This document shows, one piece after another, positions 30,470-41,100 of a stretch of DNA of 64,000 nucleotides. The DNA comes from Nitrosomonadales bacterium. GTDB taxonomy: Bacteria > Pseudomonadota > Gammaproteobacteria > Burkholderiales > Gallionellaceae. Location of the stretch: assembly GCA_025408405.1 (NCBI GenBank), contig JANYJE010000068.1:1-64000 (forward strand). Reading direction: 5' to 3'. Each line of letters starts with the position of its first letter. Within the stretch, counting starts at the first letter, position 1. The position numbers were made by a program, and so were the translations under genes. The notes under the pieces were generated by a model that had not been told where the DNA came from, made no database searches, and saw only the letters and a list, made by a program, of their open reading frames with translations.

Positions 30470-32440
30470 ATGGACAATACCCTGCAACTTGTTTTAGTCC
30501 TGCTCGCTGTCGCCGTGCTGGTGGTGGTGCTGTGCCGCATGTGGAACCTGCCGGCCATGCTGGGTTATCTTGCAGTCGGGATTGTGATCGGGCCGCATGC
30601 CCTGGGCTGGATTCCTGATAACCCGCAGGCGCGCCACCTGGGCGAGTTCGGCGTGGTGTTCCTGATGTTCAGCATCGGCCTTGAATTCAGCCTCGGAAAA
30701 TTGCGCAGCATGCAGCGCACGGTATTCGGCCTGGGCGGGGCGCAGGTGATCCTGACCCTGCTCGGCGTGGCGGGCGCGGTTATGGTGCTGGGGCTGGATT
30801 GGCGCGCGGGTGTGGCACTGGGCGGCATCTTCGCCATGTCTTCCACCGCCATCGTCAGCAAGATGCTGGTCGAGCGTGCGGAGCTTAGTGCGCCGCACGG
30901 TCAGCAGATCATGGGCGTGCTGCTGTTTCAGGATCTGGCGGTCGTGCCGCTGCTGATCATCATTCCTGCACTGGCCAGCTCGCCCGGTGCTTTGACCATG
31001 ACCCTGGTGCTGGCGCTGATCAAGGCTGCCATCGTGCTGCTGGCACTGCTGGTATTCGGCCAGCGCCTGATGCGTCCCTGGTTCCACCTGGTGGCGCAGC
31101 AGAAATCTTCCGAGCTGTTCATGCTCAACGTGCTGCTGATCACGCTCGGCCTGGCCTATCTCACCGAGCTGGCTGGCCTGTCGCTGGCATTGGGGGCGTT
31201 CGTGGCGGGCATGCTGATTGCCGAAACCGAATACCGCTATCAGGTGGAAGACGATATCAAGCCGTTTCGCGATGTGCTGATGGGGTTGTTCTTCGTCACC
31301 ATCGGCATGCTGCTGAACCTCGGCGAGATGTTTGCAGAATTTGGCTGGGTGCTGCTGGTGCTGCTGGCCCTGTTGCTGTTCAAGGCCGGCGTGGTTGCGT
31401 TGCTGGTGCGCCGCTTTGAGGGGGATTGGGGGGTGGCGATTCGCAGCGGACTGGGTCTGGCGCAGGCGGGCGAATTCGGCTTCGTGCTGCTGACCGAGGC
31501 GTTTGACGCGCAGCTGCTGCCGCATGCGGCAGCACAGATCGTGCTGGCCGCCATGCTGCTGTCCATGCTGGTGGCGCCCTTCCTCATTCAGCATGCCGAG
31601 ATTATCGTGCGGCGCTTGTCGCCGGATGAATGGATGGGCAGGGCCATGCAGATGCATCAGATTGCCGTGCAAAGCATGGGCGCGGAGGGGCACATCATAC
31701 TGTGCGGCTATGGCCGCAGCGGACAGGCGCTGGGAAAGTTCCTGAGCCAGGAAGGCGTCTCATTTGTTGCGCTGGAGCTCGATTCGCGCAATGTGCGCCA
31801 GGCGGTGGCGGCGGGTGAAACGGTAGTGTATGGCGACGCCAGCAAGCGCGAAGTGCTGCTGGCCGCAGGCCTGCTGCGCGCCAAGACACTGGTGATTACC
31901 TACGCCGACCTGCACTCGGCATTGAAAATTCTGCATCACGTCAAAGCGGTACGCCCCGGCTTGTCGGTAGTCGTGCGCACTACAGATGACTCCAACGTGG
32001 AAGCGCTCAGGCAGGCCGGAGCTGCAGAAGTCGTGGCCGAAGTGCTGGAGGGCAGTGTCATGCTCGCCTCGCAGGCGCTGCTGCTGGCCGGTGTGCCGCT
32101 CAACCGCGTCATCCGCCGCATCCAGGAAAATCGTGCGCGCCGTTACAGCGTGTTCAGCGGATATTTCCGCACCACCACTGACAGCGTAGGCGACGCGACC
32201 GATTCATTCCAGCCGCGCATACTCAGCGTGTTGCTTGCAGAACGCGATGGAGCCGTTGGCAGGAGCCTGGACCAGCTTGACCTGGCCGGGCTGCATGTGG
32301 AAGTGAATGCCGTGCGCCGCCACAACGTGCGCGGCAGCCAGCCGGCAGGCGACATGGTGCTGCAGGCGGGGGATGTGCTGATGCTGCAGGGCCAGCCCAT
32401 GGCGCTGGCGGAGGCGGAGAAGCGGCTGCGCGAGGGTTAA
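30470..32440 (+). CDS. Monovalent cation:proton antiporter-2 (CPA2/Kef-type) with TrkA-N domain
   Basis: VFLMFSIGLEFSLGKLRSM, GQQIMGVLLFQDLAVVPLL, ILCGYGRSGQALGKFL. Confidence 0.93.
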   Translation: MDNTLQLVLVLLAVAVLVVVLCRMWNLPAMLGYLAVGIVIGPHALGWIPDNPQARHLGEFGVVFLMFSIGLEFSLGKLRSMQRTVFGLGGAQVILTLLGVAGAVMVLGLDWRAGVALGGIFAMSSTAIVSKMLVERAELSAPHGQQIMGVLLFQDLAVVPLLIIIPALASSPGALTMTLVLALIKAAIVLLALLVFGQRLMRPWFHLVAQQKSSELFMLNVLLITLGLAYLTELAGLSLALGAFVAGMLIAETEYRYQVEDDIKPFRDVLMGLFFVTIGMLLNLGEMFAEFGWVLLVLLALLLFKAGVVALLVRRFEGDWGVAIRSGLGLAQAGEFGFVLLTEAFDAQLLPHAAAQIVLAAMLLSMLVAPFLIQHAEIIVRRLSPDEWMGRAMQMHQIAVQSMGAEGHIILCGYGRSGQALGKFLSQEGVSFVALELDSRNVRQAVAAGETVVYGDASKREVLLAAGLLRAKTLVITYADLHSALKILHHVKAVRPGLSVVVRTTDDSNVEALRQAGAAEVVAEVLEGSVMLASQALLLAGVPLNRVIRRIQENRARRYSVFSGYFRTTTDSVGDATDSFQPRILSVLLAERDGAVGRSLDQLDLAGLHVEVNAVRRHNVRGSQPAGDMVLQAGDVLMLQGQPMALAEAEKRLREG

Positions 32441-32478
32441 TTCAGGCTGGCTGCTGTTGATGTTGCTGCAAATGTCAT

Positions 32479-32715
32479 TTAAGCAGGAAAAGAACGGTCA
32501 TACAGGGTTTCTGGAGCAATATCGATATTCCCAGGCCAAACGACAGTACCATAATCGACCGCAGCCTGTGCAAACAAAGGAGAGTTCTTTAATTGCACAA
32601 AGGGTTTCCGGTCAATATATGGTGTCATATCGAAGATGCGTTTCTCACCATTCTCGAACTCAAGGTAAAGCTTGTGGCCAGCTTTGGCCTCGACCTTTAC
32701 TACATCTAAAAGCAT
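32479..32715 (-). CDS. DUF2442-like protein
   Basis: MLLDVVKVEAKAGHKLYLEFENGEKRIFDMTPYIDRKPFVQLKN; directly after a DUF4160-like gene. Confidence 0.75.
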   Translation of the reverse strand: MLLDVVKVEAKAGHKLYLEFENGEKRIFDMTPYIDRKPFVQLKNSPLFAQAAVDYGTVVWPGNIDIAPETLYDRSFPA

Positions 32716-32731
32716 GTTCACAATAACTCCC

Positions 32732-33001
32732 CTAGCGCAAAGGTTCAATACGGAATGGTTGTTCGCCCGCAACTGCAAGCTCCCAGTCAGCAAACAGCTC
32801 ATCCTTGTGAATTTCAATCCACGCCTGAACCATTTTTAGTTGCTTTGGCGGGAAGTTTCCTGCCAGCACGCGACCATCTTCAATAGCAATAGACGCTTTG
32901 TCTTCTGCGTACCGAACATGGATGTGTGGCAAATTATGGCGCTCATCATCAGCAAACATAATGGCAACCAATATCCCGTAAAACATACTGATTGTTGGCA
33001 T
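32732..33001 (-). CDS. DUF4160-like protein
   Basis: MPTISMFYGILVAIMFADDERHNLPHIHVRYAEDKASIAIEDGRVLAGNFPPKQLKMVQAWIEIHKDEL. Confidence 0.82.
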   Translation of the reverse strand: MPTISMFYGILVAIMFADDERHNLPHIHVRYAEDKASIAIEDGRVLAGNFPPKQLKMVQAWIEIHKDELFADWELAVAGEQPFRIEPLR

Positions 33002-33158
33002 TGCTCCTCCTGTCTGATTATCTTACACCGATTGCATAGGTTGTAGATTGACTACATCAATGCGCAGCACATTACGTGAATGGAAGATGCCAAAGCGTGC
33101 TTCGCGTCATGCAGCGAGGCGCATGGGCGTGATACGTGGTCGCTTGAGCTTTGGCAAT

Positions 33159-33183
33159 AAAAAAGCCCGCCGAAGCGGGCTTG
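33159..33183. terminator. Terminator hairpin downstream of pilin gene
   Basis: aataaaaaagcccgccgaagcgggcttg. Confidence 0.75.
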
Positions 33184-33204
33184 AATGTCACGCCGGGTGA
33201 TTCT

Positions 33205-33918
33205 TCAGACGCCCATGCAGACCGTGTAGACGGCGGCATCGTCCCATGTTGCGCTGGAATTTGAAACGGCTACCGAGCCAACAGCAGTACCGGAAATGGC
33301 CATCATCGAGCCGCCAGCGGTGTTGCCGTCATCCAACTGGATATCCAGCTGCTTGGCAAACTTGCCGAGTATATTGGGCGAGCAGATGATGTAAGTGCCG
33401 CGGATCGGCAATGTCTTGGCCGCGTCGGCATAGATGGGGGCGGCACCAGCAGTAGCCGTACCGCTCTGGATGCCAATTTCACCGCCTGCCGCATTGACCG
33501 GCCTGTATCCGTCGCCAGGGGCAGGCGCAGCGGGAACGATCGTGGGGCCGGAAGTCAGGCCGGCCAGGCGCACATGCTGCCAGAACAGGTAAGCCTCCGA
33601 GTTGACATTGTAGTCGTCCCAGAACCCGTCAATCAGGCCATTTCCAACGATGCACTTGGGGCCTGCTGCGCAGGTTGTGCCGCCGGTCAAGTGAGTGTTT
33701 GCCGTTGCGAGGGTGGCGTCATCCCCGGGCAAACTCTTGAACTTGTCCTGGTAGCCATAGATATACACCGGGATGTTGCGAAAATCGGTGGCCAGGTTTT
33801 TCACCTTGGCGCTGTTGATCAACTCCTGACCCTTGAGCACGCCGCCGAGCAGCAGGCCGATAATCACCAGTACGATGGCGATTTCGATTAAAGTAAAGCC
33901 GGATTGATTACGTTTCAT
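33205..33918 (-). CDS. Type IV pilin/pseudopilin-like protein
   Basis: MKRNQSGFTLIEIAIVLVIIGLLLGGVLKGQELINSAKVKNL prepilin cleavage motif with Glu5. Confidence 0.88.
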   Translation of the reverse strand: MKRNQSGFTLIEIAIVLVIIGLLLGGVLKGQELINSAKVKNLATDFRNIPVYIYGYQDKFKSLPGDDATLATANTHLTGGTTCAAGPKCIVGNGLIDGFWDDYNVNSEAYLFWQHVRLAGLTSGPTIVPAAPAPGDGYRPVNAAGGEIGIQSGTATAGAAPIYADAAKTLPIRGTYIICSPNILGKFAKQLDIQLDDGNTAGGSMMAISGTAVGSVAVSNSSATWDDAAVYTVCMGV

Positions 33919-34088
33919 GTTGTTCTCCAAAATTGTTTTTTGCATTATGTGTGCTTGCAAGCAAGAATAAGCAACAGCCGTGCCAGGTATGTTGTGTGCT
34001 TGATTTTAGGGGTTAGGCAGGCTGTGCCAGGTTTAAATGGCAGTCTGCAAACGGGCTGAGTGACGGAATTCTGACAGAGGGTGGCGAG

Positions 34089-35771
34089 ATGACGACAGGT
34101 ATATTGCACTATATGCGGCGCTCCAACCGCTGGTGGTCGATTGCCATGCTGGCGACTCTGCACTTCGCTTTGTTGGCGGGGGCGCAGACCCTGTGGGCGA
34201 AGTCGCTGCTGCTGACTCATCTGGGTTTGTTCTTGCTGTGGCAGCCGCTGTGGCGGGGTGAAAGCAAGTTAAGCCGGTGGAATGTCGTATTTATTCTGGG
34301 CTCCAGTGTGGTGGCCTTGTTCTGGCTCAACTGGTGGGTGCTGGCATTCTGGGTGAGCGGTTTGTTCGCCCTGGTGGGGGGGCGGGTGTTTGTGTTCCAG
34401 TCAAAATGGCAGCGCCTGCATTACCAGCTGGTAATGGTTTATCTGCTGGCGGTGCTGTTGTTCTGGATTACTCCCCACCTGTTTGATTTGCCCTCTGTGG
34501 ACGAGGCGACCAGGAGCTTGATGGAGCTGGCCCTGCCGTTGTTGCTGCTGAGCATGATGTTGGTGCCGCATGAACAAGAGCACGTTACCCGGGCTCAGAC
34601 GGTGGATTTTATTTACAGCATCATGCTGTTCATGCTGTTGACCCTGCTGGTGCTGGGGAGCCTGGCTTTTATGAGCCAGGCGCACACGGATTATTTTGGC
34701 GCCTTGTTGCGCACCCTGTTTATCATGGCGCTGCTGCTGTTCTTGCTGGGGTGGTTGTGGAATCCGCGCCTGGGCTTTTCCGGGCTGCAGCCGATATTTT
34801 CGCGCTATTTTCTGAACATCGGTACCCCGTTTGAGGGGTGGCTCAGGCATCTGGCAGAAGTGGCGCAACAAGAGCCGGGCCCGGCAAATTTTATGGTACG
34901 CGCCATGGATCACCTGTCCGAATTGCCATGGTTGTCCGGCTTGTCCTGGGAGTGCGAGGAAGGGCACGGCAATCTGGGAATGGCTTCTCCGCATCGTATT
35001 GAAGTGGCGGATCAAGACCTGCGCCTGACACTGTTCAGTCGCCAGGCTATCGCCCCTTCAGTGCTGGTGCACATTCATCTGCTGATTCAGTTGCTGGGGC
35101 ACTTTTATCAGGCCAAGCGGCGCGAGCAAAGCCTGCGCGAAATGGCGCGCCTGCAAGCCGTGTATGAGACCGGTGCCAGGCTGACGCACGATCTGAAAAA
35201 TATGTTGCAATCCTTGCTGGCGCTGACCTCCATCGCCGAGCACCAATCCGACCAGGCGCAGGCGGTGTTGCAGAACCAGTTGCCCGTGCTGGCGCAGCGC
35301 ATAGAGCTGACGCTGGCCAAGCTCAAAGCGCCACAACTGGTAACGGAGACAGCCACCTTGCCGCTGGCAAGGTGGTGGGAAAGCCTGCGCCAGCGCCAGC
35401 AGCACCGCAAGATCAAGTGGCTGGGCGAAGGCGCAACGGGCAAACAGCTTATTCCGGCAACCCTGTTTGACAGCATTGCCGACAACCTTATCGATAACGC
35501 CTGCAACAAGCTGCTGCGAGAGCCTGGCATCAACATCAGCGTAAGTTTGAGTGCGCACCCCCTGATTCTGACTGTGTGCGACAGCGGCAGCCCCATTCCC
35601 GATGCCGTCGCGCATCAGCTGCTGCACACCGTAGTGCCATCCGAGGATGGTATGGGGGTGGGGCTGTTTCAGGCGGCACGCTGGGCGGAGCAAGCGGGTT
35701 ACCGCATCAGCTTGCGCGCAAATGTGGCGGGACGAGTGTGCTTTGAATTGCAGCAGGCGGGCACTGTTTGA
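34089..35771 (+). CDS. Membrane-bound sensor histidine kinase-like protein, orphan
   Basis: Multiple N-terminal TM helices, LTHDLKNMLQSLLALTSIAE, N-box DNLIDNACNK, G-boxes CDSGSPIP and GMGVGLFQAARWAEQ. Confidence 0.82.
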   Translation: MTTGILHYMRRSNRWWSIAMLATLHFALLAGAQTLWAKSLLLTHLGLFLLWQPLWRGESKLSRWNVVFILGSSVVALFWLNWWVLAFWVSGLFALVGGRVFVFQSKWQRLHYQLVMVYLLAVLLFWITPHLFDLPSVDEATRSLMELALPLLLLSMMLVPHEQEHVTRAQTVDFIYSIMLFMLLTLLVLGSLAFMSQAHTDYFGALLRTLFIMALLLFLLGWLWNPRLGFSGLQPIFSRYFLNIGTPFEGWLRHLAEVAQQEPGPANFMVRAMDHLSELPWLSGLSWECEEGHGNLGMASPHRIEVADQDLRLTLFSRQAIAPSVLVHIHLLIQLLGHFYQAKRREQSLREMARLQAVYETGARLTHDLKNMLQSLLALTSIAEHQSDQAQAVLQNQLPVLAQRIELTLAKLKAPQLVTETATLPLARWWESLRQRQQHRKIKWLGEGATGKQLIPATLFDSIADNLIDNACNKLLREPGINISVSLSAHPLILTVCDSGSPIPDAVAHQLLHTVVPSEDGMGVGLFQAARWAEQAGYRISLRANVAGRVCFELQQAGTV

Positions 35772-35911
35772 GGTGTTGCTAATTCGATCCGGTATTGCTC
35801 AAAGAGCGCTTGGGTTGGTGCCGCTCGGCAAATTTGGAGCGGCAAAATCCTGCCAACTTTGTGTCTATATAGGGGCAAATGCAAAAATACAACAATAAAG
35901 CCACAAAGTTT

Positions 35912-35940
35912 TTGACAACAGTATTACCTTTCTGTATGTT
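35912..35940 (+). promoter_or_regulatory. Sigma70-like promoter upstream of cytochrome/beta-barrel gene
   Basis: TTGACA - 17 bp - TATGTT. Confidence 0.6.
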
Positions 35941-36022
35941 TGCCGGCTAGTAGTCGATCTATGAAACGCGACTATGAGATTATCGGGGTAACCTTACAAT
36001 TTTTTGATTTAGGGAGAGGTAA

Positions 36023-37450
36023 ATGAAAAAAATAGTACTTTCACTAGCAGCCGTCGTGGCTAGCGCAGTGTTTGCACCGGCAGCGTCCGCGTTGCCGGTA
36101 TTTGCGCGTCAAACCGGCATGGCATGTAGTGCCTGTCACTTCCAGCACTTCCCGCTGTTGAATGGCTTTGGCCGTTCGTTCAAGGCTTCCGGTTTCACTA
36201 TGTCCACAACCAATCTGGACGGCGAGAACCTGTCTATCCCTTCTAACCTGAACTTCGCCGGCTTGGCCAGCATGGGGTATGAGAAGAGCAACATGACTCC
36301 TCTCGCTTCAGCAAACGGTTTGGTTAACCCAGGTAATGGCTCATGGTACGTGCCAGGCACCAATGGCGAGATGTCGTTGTTCTTCGGCGGAAAAGTCAGT
36401 GAGAACGCCGGTTTCCTGGCTGAGTTGGGAGCTATCGGTGCTGCAGGTCTGGGTTCAGCCAAGCTGCCTATGCTGTTTGACGTGGCTGATGGCACCAAGG
36501 CGGGCATCGTGGCCTTTACCACCGGCACCCAGGGCGCATCCTACGGCTTTGAATACCTGAACACGGGTGCCAATGCCATCCACGCCATCACCAATGATGT
36601 TGGCTTTAACGGCCAATTCATCAATGCCGTTTCAGCGCAGCAATATATTAGTACTGGCTCTGGTGCGACAGGTTTGTCCTTGGTGGCGAACAACTCCATG
36701 GGCTTCATCAATATCACCAAGTATCACCAGGTTGGCCCGATGGACGTTGCCGGTACAATTAACGCTGCCGTTCCTGCTCCTGTTCCTGCAGCTGCAGGAG
36801 GTACGGGCGGAGACTTGTCCTCTACCTATATTCGCGTAGCGGCCACGTTTGATATCGCTGGTTGGGATTCCGCCGCGGGCGTTCAGAACTGGAGTGGCAA
36901 CTCTACTTCCGCTGCTCTGGCATATGTGGAAACCAAGGCGACTGCTGTTGACTTCCAGATGCAGGGCGAAGCAGCCAATATGCCACTGGGTATCTATGTA
37001 ACTTACGCCACGGCACCTGTGATGAGCGGTACCAATAACGGTACACCGATTGCAGGTACAGCAGCTACTGCTAGCGCCTTCAACAACGGCGGTACCGATA
37101 CGAAAAGCTCATTTAACGTTGCCGCTGAGCTGGGTGTAGTTCCCGGGGTTGCCACGGTGGGTGTAGCCGTACGCGTGGGTAAGAGCGGTCAATCGGTCTA
37201 CGCTAGCGCTGCGCTGGCTGGTGCTGCAGCTGCCGGAGTTACCAATGGTACTGAGAAATCGACCAATGCAACCGACAACGCCATCATGTTGACAGGTACT
37301 TACAAGCTGGCGCAGAACCAGTTGGTACGCTTGTCTTATGTCAAGCAAAGCGGTGACTACTGGGATGGCTTTGCTGCCGCAGCAACAGCGACGAATGCTG
37401 ACGCTACTGGCAGCACTTCCTACCGTCTGAGCCTGTACTCGTTGTTCTAA
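36023..37450 (+). CDS. Monoheme c-type cytochrome fused to predicted outer-membrane beta-barrel (Cyc2-like architecture)
   Basis: Signal peptide ...APAASA, LPVFARQTGMACSACHFQHFPLLNGFGRSFKASGFTM (one CxxCH), long Gly/Ala/Thr-rich region, C-terminal YRLSLYSLF with final Phe. Confidence 0.7.
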   Translation: MKKIVLSLAAVVASAVFAPAASALPVFARQTGMACSACHFQHFPLLNGFGRSFKASGFTMSTTNLDGENLSIPSNLNFAGLASMGYEKSNMTPLASANGLVNPGNGSWYVPGTNGEMSLFFGGKVSENAGFLAELGAIGAAGLGSAKLPMLFDVADGTKAGIVAFTTGTQGASYGFEYLNTGANAIHAITNDVGFNGQFINAVSAQQYISTGSGATGLSLVANNSMGFINITKYHQVGPMDVAGTINAAVPAPVPAAAGGTGGDLSSTYIRVAATFDIAGWDSAAGVQNWSGNSTSAALAYVETKATAVDFQMQGEAANMPLGIYVTYATAPVMSGTNNGTPIAGTAATASAFNNGGTDTKSSFNVAAELGVVPGVATVGVAVRVGKSGQSVYASAALAGAAAAGVTNGTEKSTNATDNAIMLTGTYKLAQNQLVRLSYVKQSGDYWDGFAAAATATNADATGSTSYRLSLYSLF

Positions 37451-37480
37451 GCAACAAGTCCAAGGTTGTAGCAATACAAT

Positions 37481-37508
37481 GCAGGGAGCTTCGGCTCCCT
37501 GTATTTTT
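37481..37508 (+). terminator. Rho-independent terminator
   Basis: gcagggagcttcggctccctgtatttttg. Confidence 0.85.
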
Positions 37509-37601
37509 GTGTCTGCAGCTGTCACGATTTAACAATCGGGACGGGCTCGAAATTTTAATCGCAATGTGGTAAAACGCAATTTTTAACGCTAGGAAAAATT
37601 A

Positions 37602-38102
37602 ATGAAAAGAATTATCTCTCTCGCGATCTTGAGCGTGTCTATCCTGCCGCTGGTTGCGCAGGCCGAAGAGCACTCCGAGAATTATGTCGGCATATCGGCC
37701 AGCAAGCTGACCTCTGGCGGTTCCAGCACCGGTGCCGGCATCGTGCTGGGGCATCGCTACAACGAGCATTGGGCTGCCGAAATAGCCTACGATGATTCTG
37801 GATTGCTCAGTGCTCTTCCAGAAAGGACCAGTGCCATTTCTATCGCGGCAGTGGGTTATCTGCCGCTCGTTGCCGATTTGGAAGCTTATGGGCGCCTGGG
37901 TTATGCGTCCGCCAGCACCAAGGATGGATTCGGTATAACAGTGACTCACGGCGACGTTACTTGCGGGGTTGGCGTGGAGTATCGTTTGAACGAAGAATAC
38001 GCGCTAGGCTTTGGCTGGAATCAGGTAATCATTGGCGACAATGTGGACATTCCGCGCGCCAACGAGAATTCCTATGCGCTGACGGTGCTGCGCAGTTTCT
38101 AA
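37602..38102 (+). CDS. Small outer-membrane beta-barrel protein
   Basis: Signal peptide MKRIISLAILSVSILPLVAQA, NYVGISASKL, GRLGYASAST, terminal YALTVLRSF. Confidence 0.8.
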   Translation: MKRIISLAILSVSILPLVAQAEEHSENYVGISASKLTSGGSSTGAGIVLGHRYNEHWAAEIAYDDSGLLSALPERTSAISIAAVGYLPLVADLEAYGRLGYASASTKDGFGITVTHGDVTCGVGVEYRLNEEYALGFGWNQVIIGDNVDIPRANENSYALTVLRSF

Positions 38103-38130
38103 CTGCTCATGACTGGCAAGTAGTGCCGCT

Positions 38131-38163
38131 ACACAGGGGGGACTTCGGTTTCCCCTGTTTTTT
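38131..38163 (+). terminator. Rho-independent terminator
   Basis: acaggggggacttcggtttcccctgtttttttg. Confidence 0.8.
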
Positions 38164-38196
38164 TGTGCCTGCCGCTTTCAGGTACAATCGCGCGCC

Positions 38197-41100
38197 ATGA
38201 CCTCGCCGCAAGAATCCTCCATCGCTGTTCCGGCAGCGAGCACGCCCCCTGAAAATTCGTTGCAGGCGCGCCGCGCCGCGCGCATCGCGGCTGTCCAGCC
38301 GATCGAGTATCCGGCCGAATTGCCGGTGGTGTTGCGGCGCGAGGACATCGCACAGGCCATCTCCCGGCATCAGGTGGTGATCGTGTGCGGCGAGACGGGC
38401 TCGGGAAAGACCACGCAATTGCCCAAGATTTGCCTGCAGCTCGGGCGCGGTGTGCACGGGGTGATCGCGCACACACAGCCGCGCCGGGTGGCGGCGCGCA
38501 CGGTGGCTGCCCGCGTGGCGCACGAGCTCAACACCGAGCTGGGCGGGCTGGTCGGCTACAAGATCCGTTTCAATGACCGCGTGGCGCCCGACACCTGTAT
38601 CAAGTTGATGACCGACGGCATCCTGCTGGCTGAAATCCAGAGTGACCCCGGGCTCCGGCATTACGACACCATCATCATCGACGAGGCGCACGAGCGCTCG
38701 CTCAACATCGACTTCCTGCTCGGCTATTTCAAGCAGCTGTTGCCCAGGCGTCCCGGGCTCAAGCTCATCATCACCTCGGCCACGCTGGATGCCGAGCGCT
38801 TTTCCAGGCATTTCTCGGCGGCGCCGGTATTGCAGGTGTCAGGCCGCAGCTATCCGGTGGAAGTGCGTTACCGCCCGCCGCAAGCGAATGAAGAGGGAGA
38901 AATACAGGACGTACCGCAGGCGGTGTGCGCTGCGCTGGACGATCTTGCCGTGGGCGGCTTGCGCGGCGATGTGCTGGTGTTCCTGCCGGGCGAGCGCGAG
39001 ATACGCGACACGGCGGAAGCCTTGCGCAAACACCATCTCCCGCAAAGGAAACAGGGAGGCGTGGAAATCCTGGCGCTGTTTTCGCGCCTGTCTGCCGCCG
39101 AGCAGGATCGCGTGTTCAAGCCTGCGTCCGGCACGCGCCGCGTGGTGCTGGCCACCAACGTGGCGGAGACTTCGCTTACCGTGCCCAACATCGGCTATGT
39201 GATCGACGCAGGCCTTGCGCGCGTCAACCGCTATAGTATCCGCCAGAAAGTCGAGCAGCTGCGCGTGGAAAAAATTTCGCGTGCGGCGGCCAATCAGCGT
39301 GCCGGGCGTTGCGGCCGCGTCATGAGCGGCATCTGCGTGCGCCTCTACGATGAGGCCGATTTCATTGCGCGCGCCGAATACACCGATGCGGAAATCTTCC
39401 GCGTGTCTCTGGCCACTGTCATCTTGCGCATGAGCGCGTTGCGTCTGGGCGAGGTGGAGAAATTTCCCTTTATCGAGGCGCCCGGCTCGCGCTCGATCGC
39501 AGATGGTTACCAGCTGCTGGCCGAACTGGGTGCCATCGACGCGGAGCGCCAGCTCACACCATTGGGGCGCGAGCTGGCCAAACTGCCGCTGGATCCCAAG
39601 ATTGCGCGCCTGCTGCTGGCCGGACGCCAATATCATTGCCTGCAGGAAATTCTGATTGTCGCCAGCGCGCTGTCGCTGCAGGATCCGCGCGACCGCCCGG
39701 CTGAGCGGCGCGAGGCGGCGGATGCCGCGCATCAGCGCTTTAACGACGAACGTTCGGATTTTCTCGCTTATATCAAATTGTGGGCGTGGTTTCAGGAGGC
39801 CTTGCGCCACAAGAAAACCAACCGCCAGTGGGCGAACGAGTGCCGCGAAAAATTCCTGTCGCCGCTGCGCCTGCGCGAATGGCACGAGCTGTATCAGCAG
39901 CTGCATGCACAGGTGGTGGAAATGGGCATGCGCATGAACGAGCAGCCCGCCAGCTACGAGCAGGTACACAAGGCGCTACTCACCGGCCTGCTCGGCAACA
40001 TCGGCTGCAAGGGCGTGGAGCGCGAGCCCTATTATCTGGGGGCGCGCGAGATCAAGTTTTTCGTCGCACCCAATTCGGTGCTGGCAAAGAAAGGCGCGAA
40101 GTGGATAGTTGCCGCCGAGATCGTGGAGACCACCAGGCTGTATGCGCGTTGCGTGGCGCGCATCGAGCCGGAGTGGCTGGAGGAAGTGGGCGCACATTTG
40201 ATCAAACGGACTTACTACGATCCGCACTGGGAAAAGAAGGCGGCACAGGTAGCCGCGTTCGAGCGCAGCACGTTGTATGGCCTGCTCATCAACCCCAGGA
40301 AGCGGGTGAACTACGGGCCGATGAATGTGGCGGAAGCGCGCGCCGTGTTTATCCGCCAGGCGCTGGTGGAGGGCGAGTTCAATACCGTGGCAGCGTTCTT
40401 CGCGCACAACAGGAAGCTCATACACGACATCGAGGCGCTGGAACACAAGTCGCGCCGGCCCGACGTGCTGGTGGACGACGAGTTGATCTTTGCCTTTTAC
40501 GACAGCCGCATTCCCGGGCCTGATTCCGGGCAACACATCCACAACGGCGCGGCGTTCGAGGCGTGGCGCAAGGAGGCGGAGCGCGAGCAGCCAAAACTGC
40601 TGTACCTGCAGCGCGACGACCTGATGCGCCACGAGGCGGCGGGGATTACCACCGACCAGTTTCCGCCGCAGCTGGTGATGAACAACGTGAGCTATGCACT
40701 GGGTTACAACTTTTCACCCGGCAAGAGCGATGATGGCGTCACCCTCACCGTGCCGCAGGCACTGATCAACCAGGTGTCGGCGCCACGCTGCGAATATCTG
40801 GTGCCCGGGGTGCTGGCGGAGAAGGTGGTGCAGCTGCTGAAAACCCTGCCGCAAAAAATACGCCGCAACCTGGTGCCGGTGCCGGAGTTCGCGGGCAATT
40901 TCTGCAGCGAGACCGAGCCTTCTGATAGCGGCTTGCTGCAGGCGCTGGCGCGTTACATCCGTGCCAAAAAACAGCTCGATGTGCCACTGGATGCGTTCCG
41001 CATCGAACAGCTGCCGCAGCACCTGCTGATGAATTTCGTGGTGGTGGACGAGCACGGGCGCAGCTTGCGCATGTCGCGCAACTTTGCCCAGTTGCGCGCC

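Noticed and set aside
30494-31693. 399-aa antisense ORF in the CPA2 antiporter gene
   Set aside because: His/Gln-rich shadow ORF opposite hydrophobic codons; no motif.
33001-33205. Possible small RNA between the DUF4160 gene and the pilin terminator (tgccaaagc ... gctttggca)
   Set aside because: The inverted repeat is short and can be explained by chance near a normal terminator; no promoter recognised.
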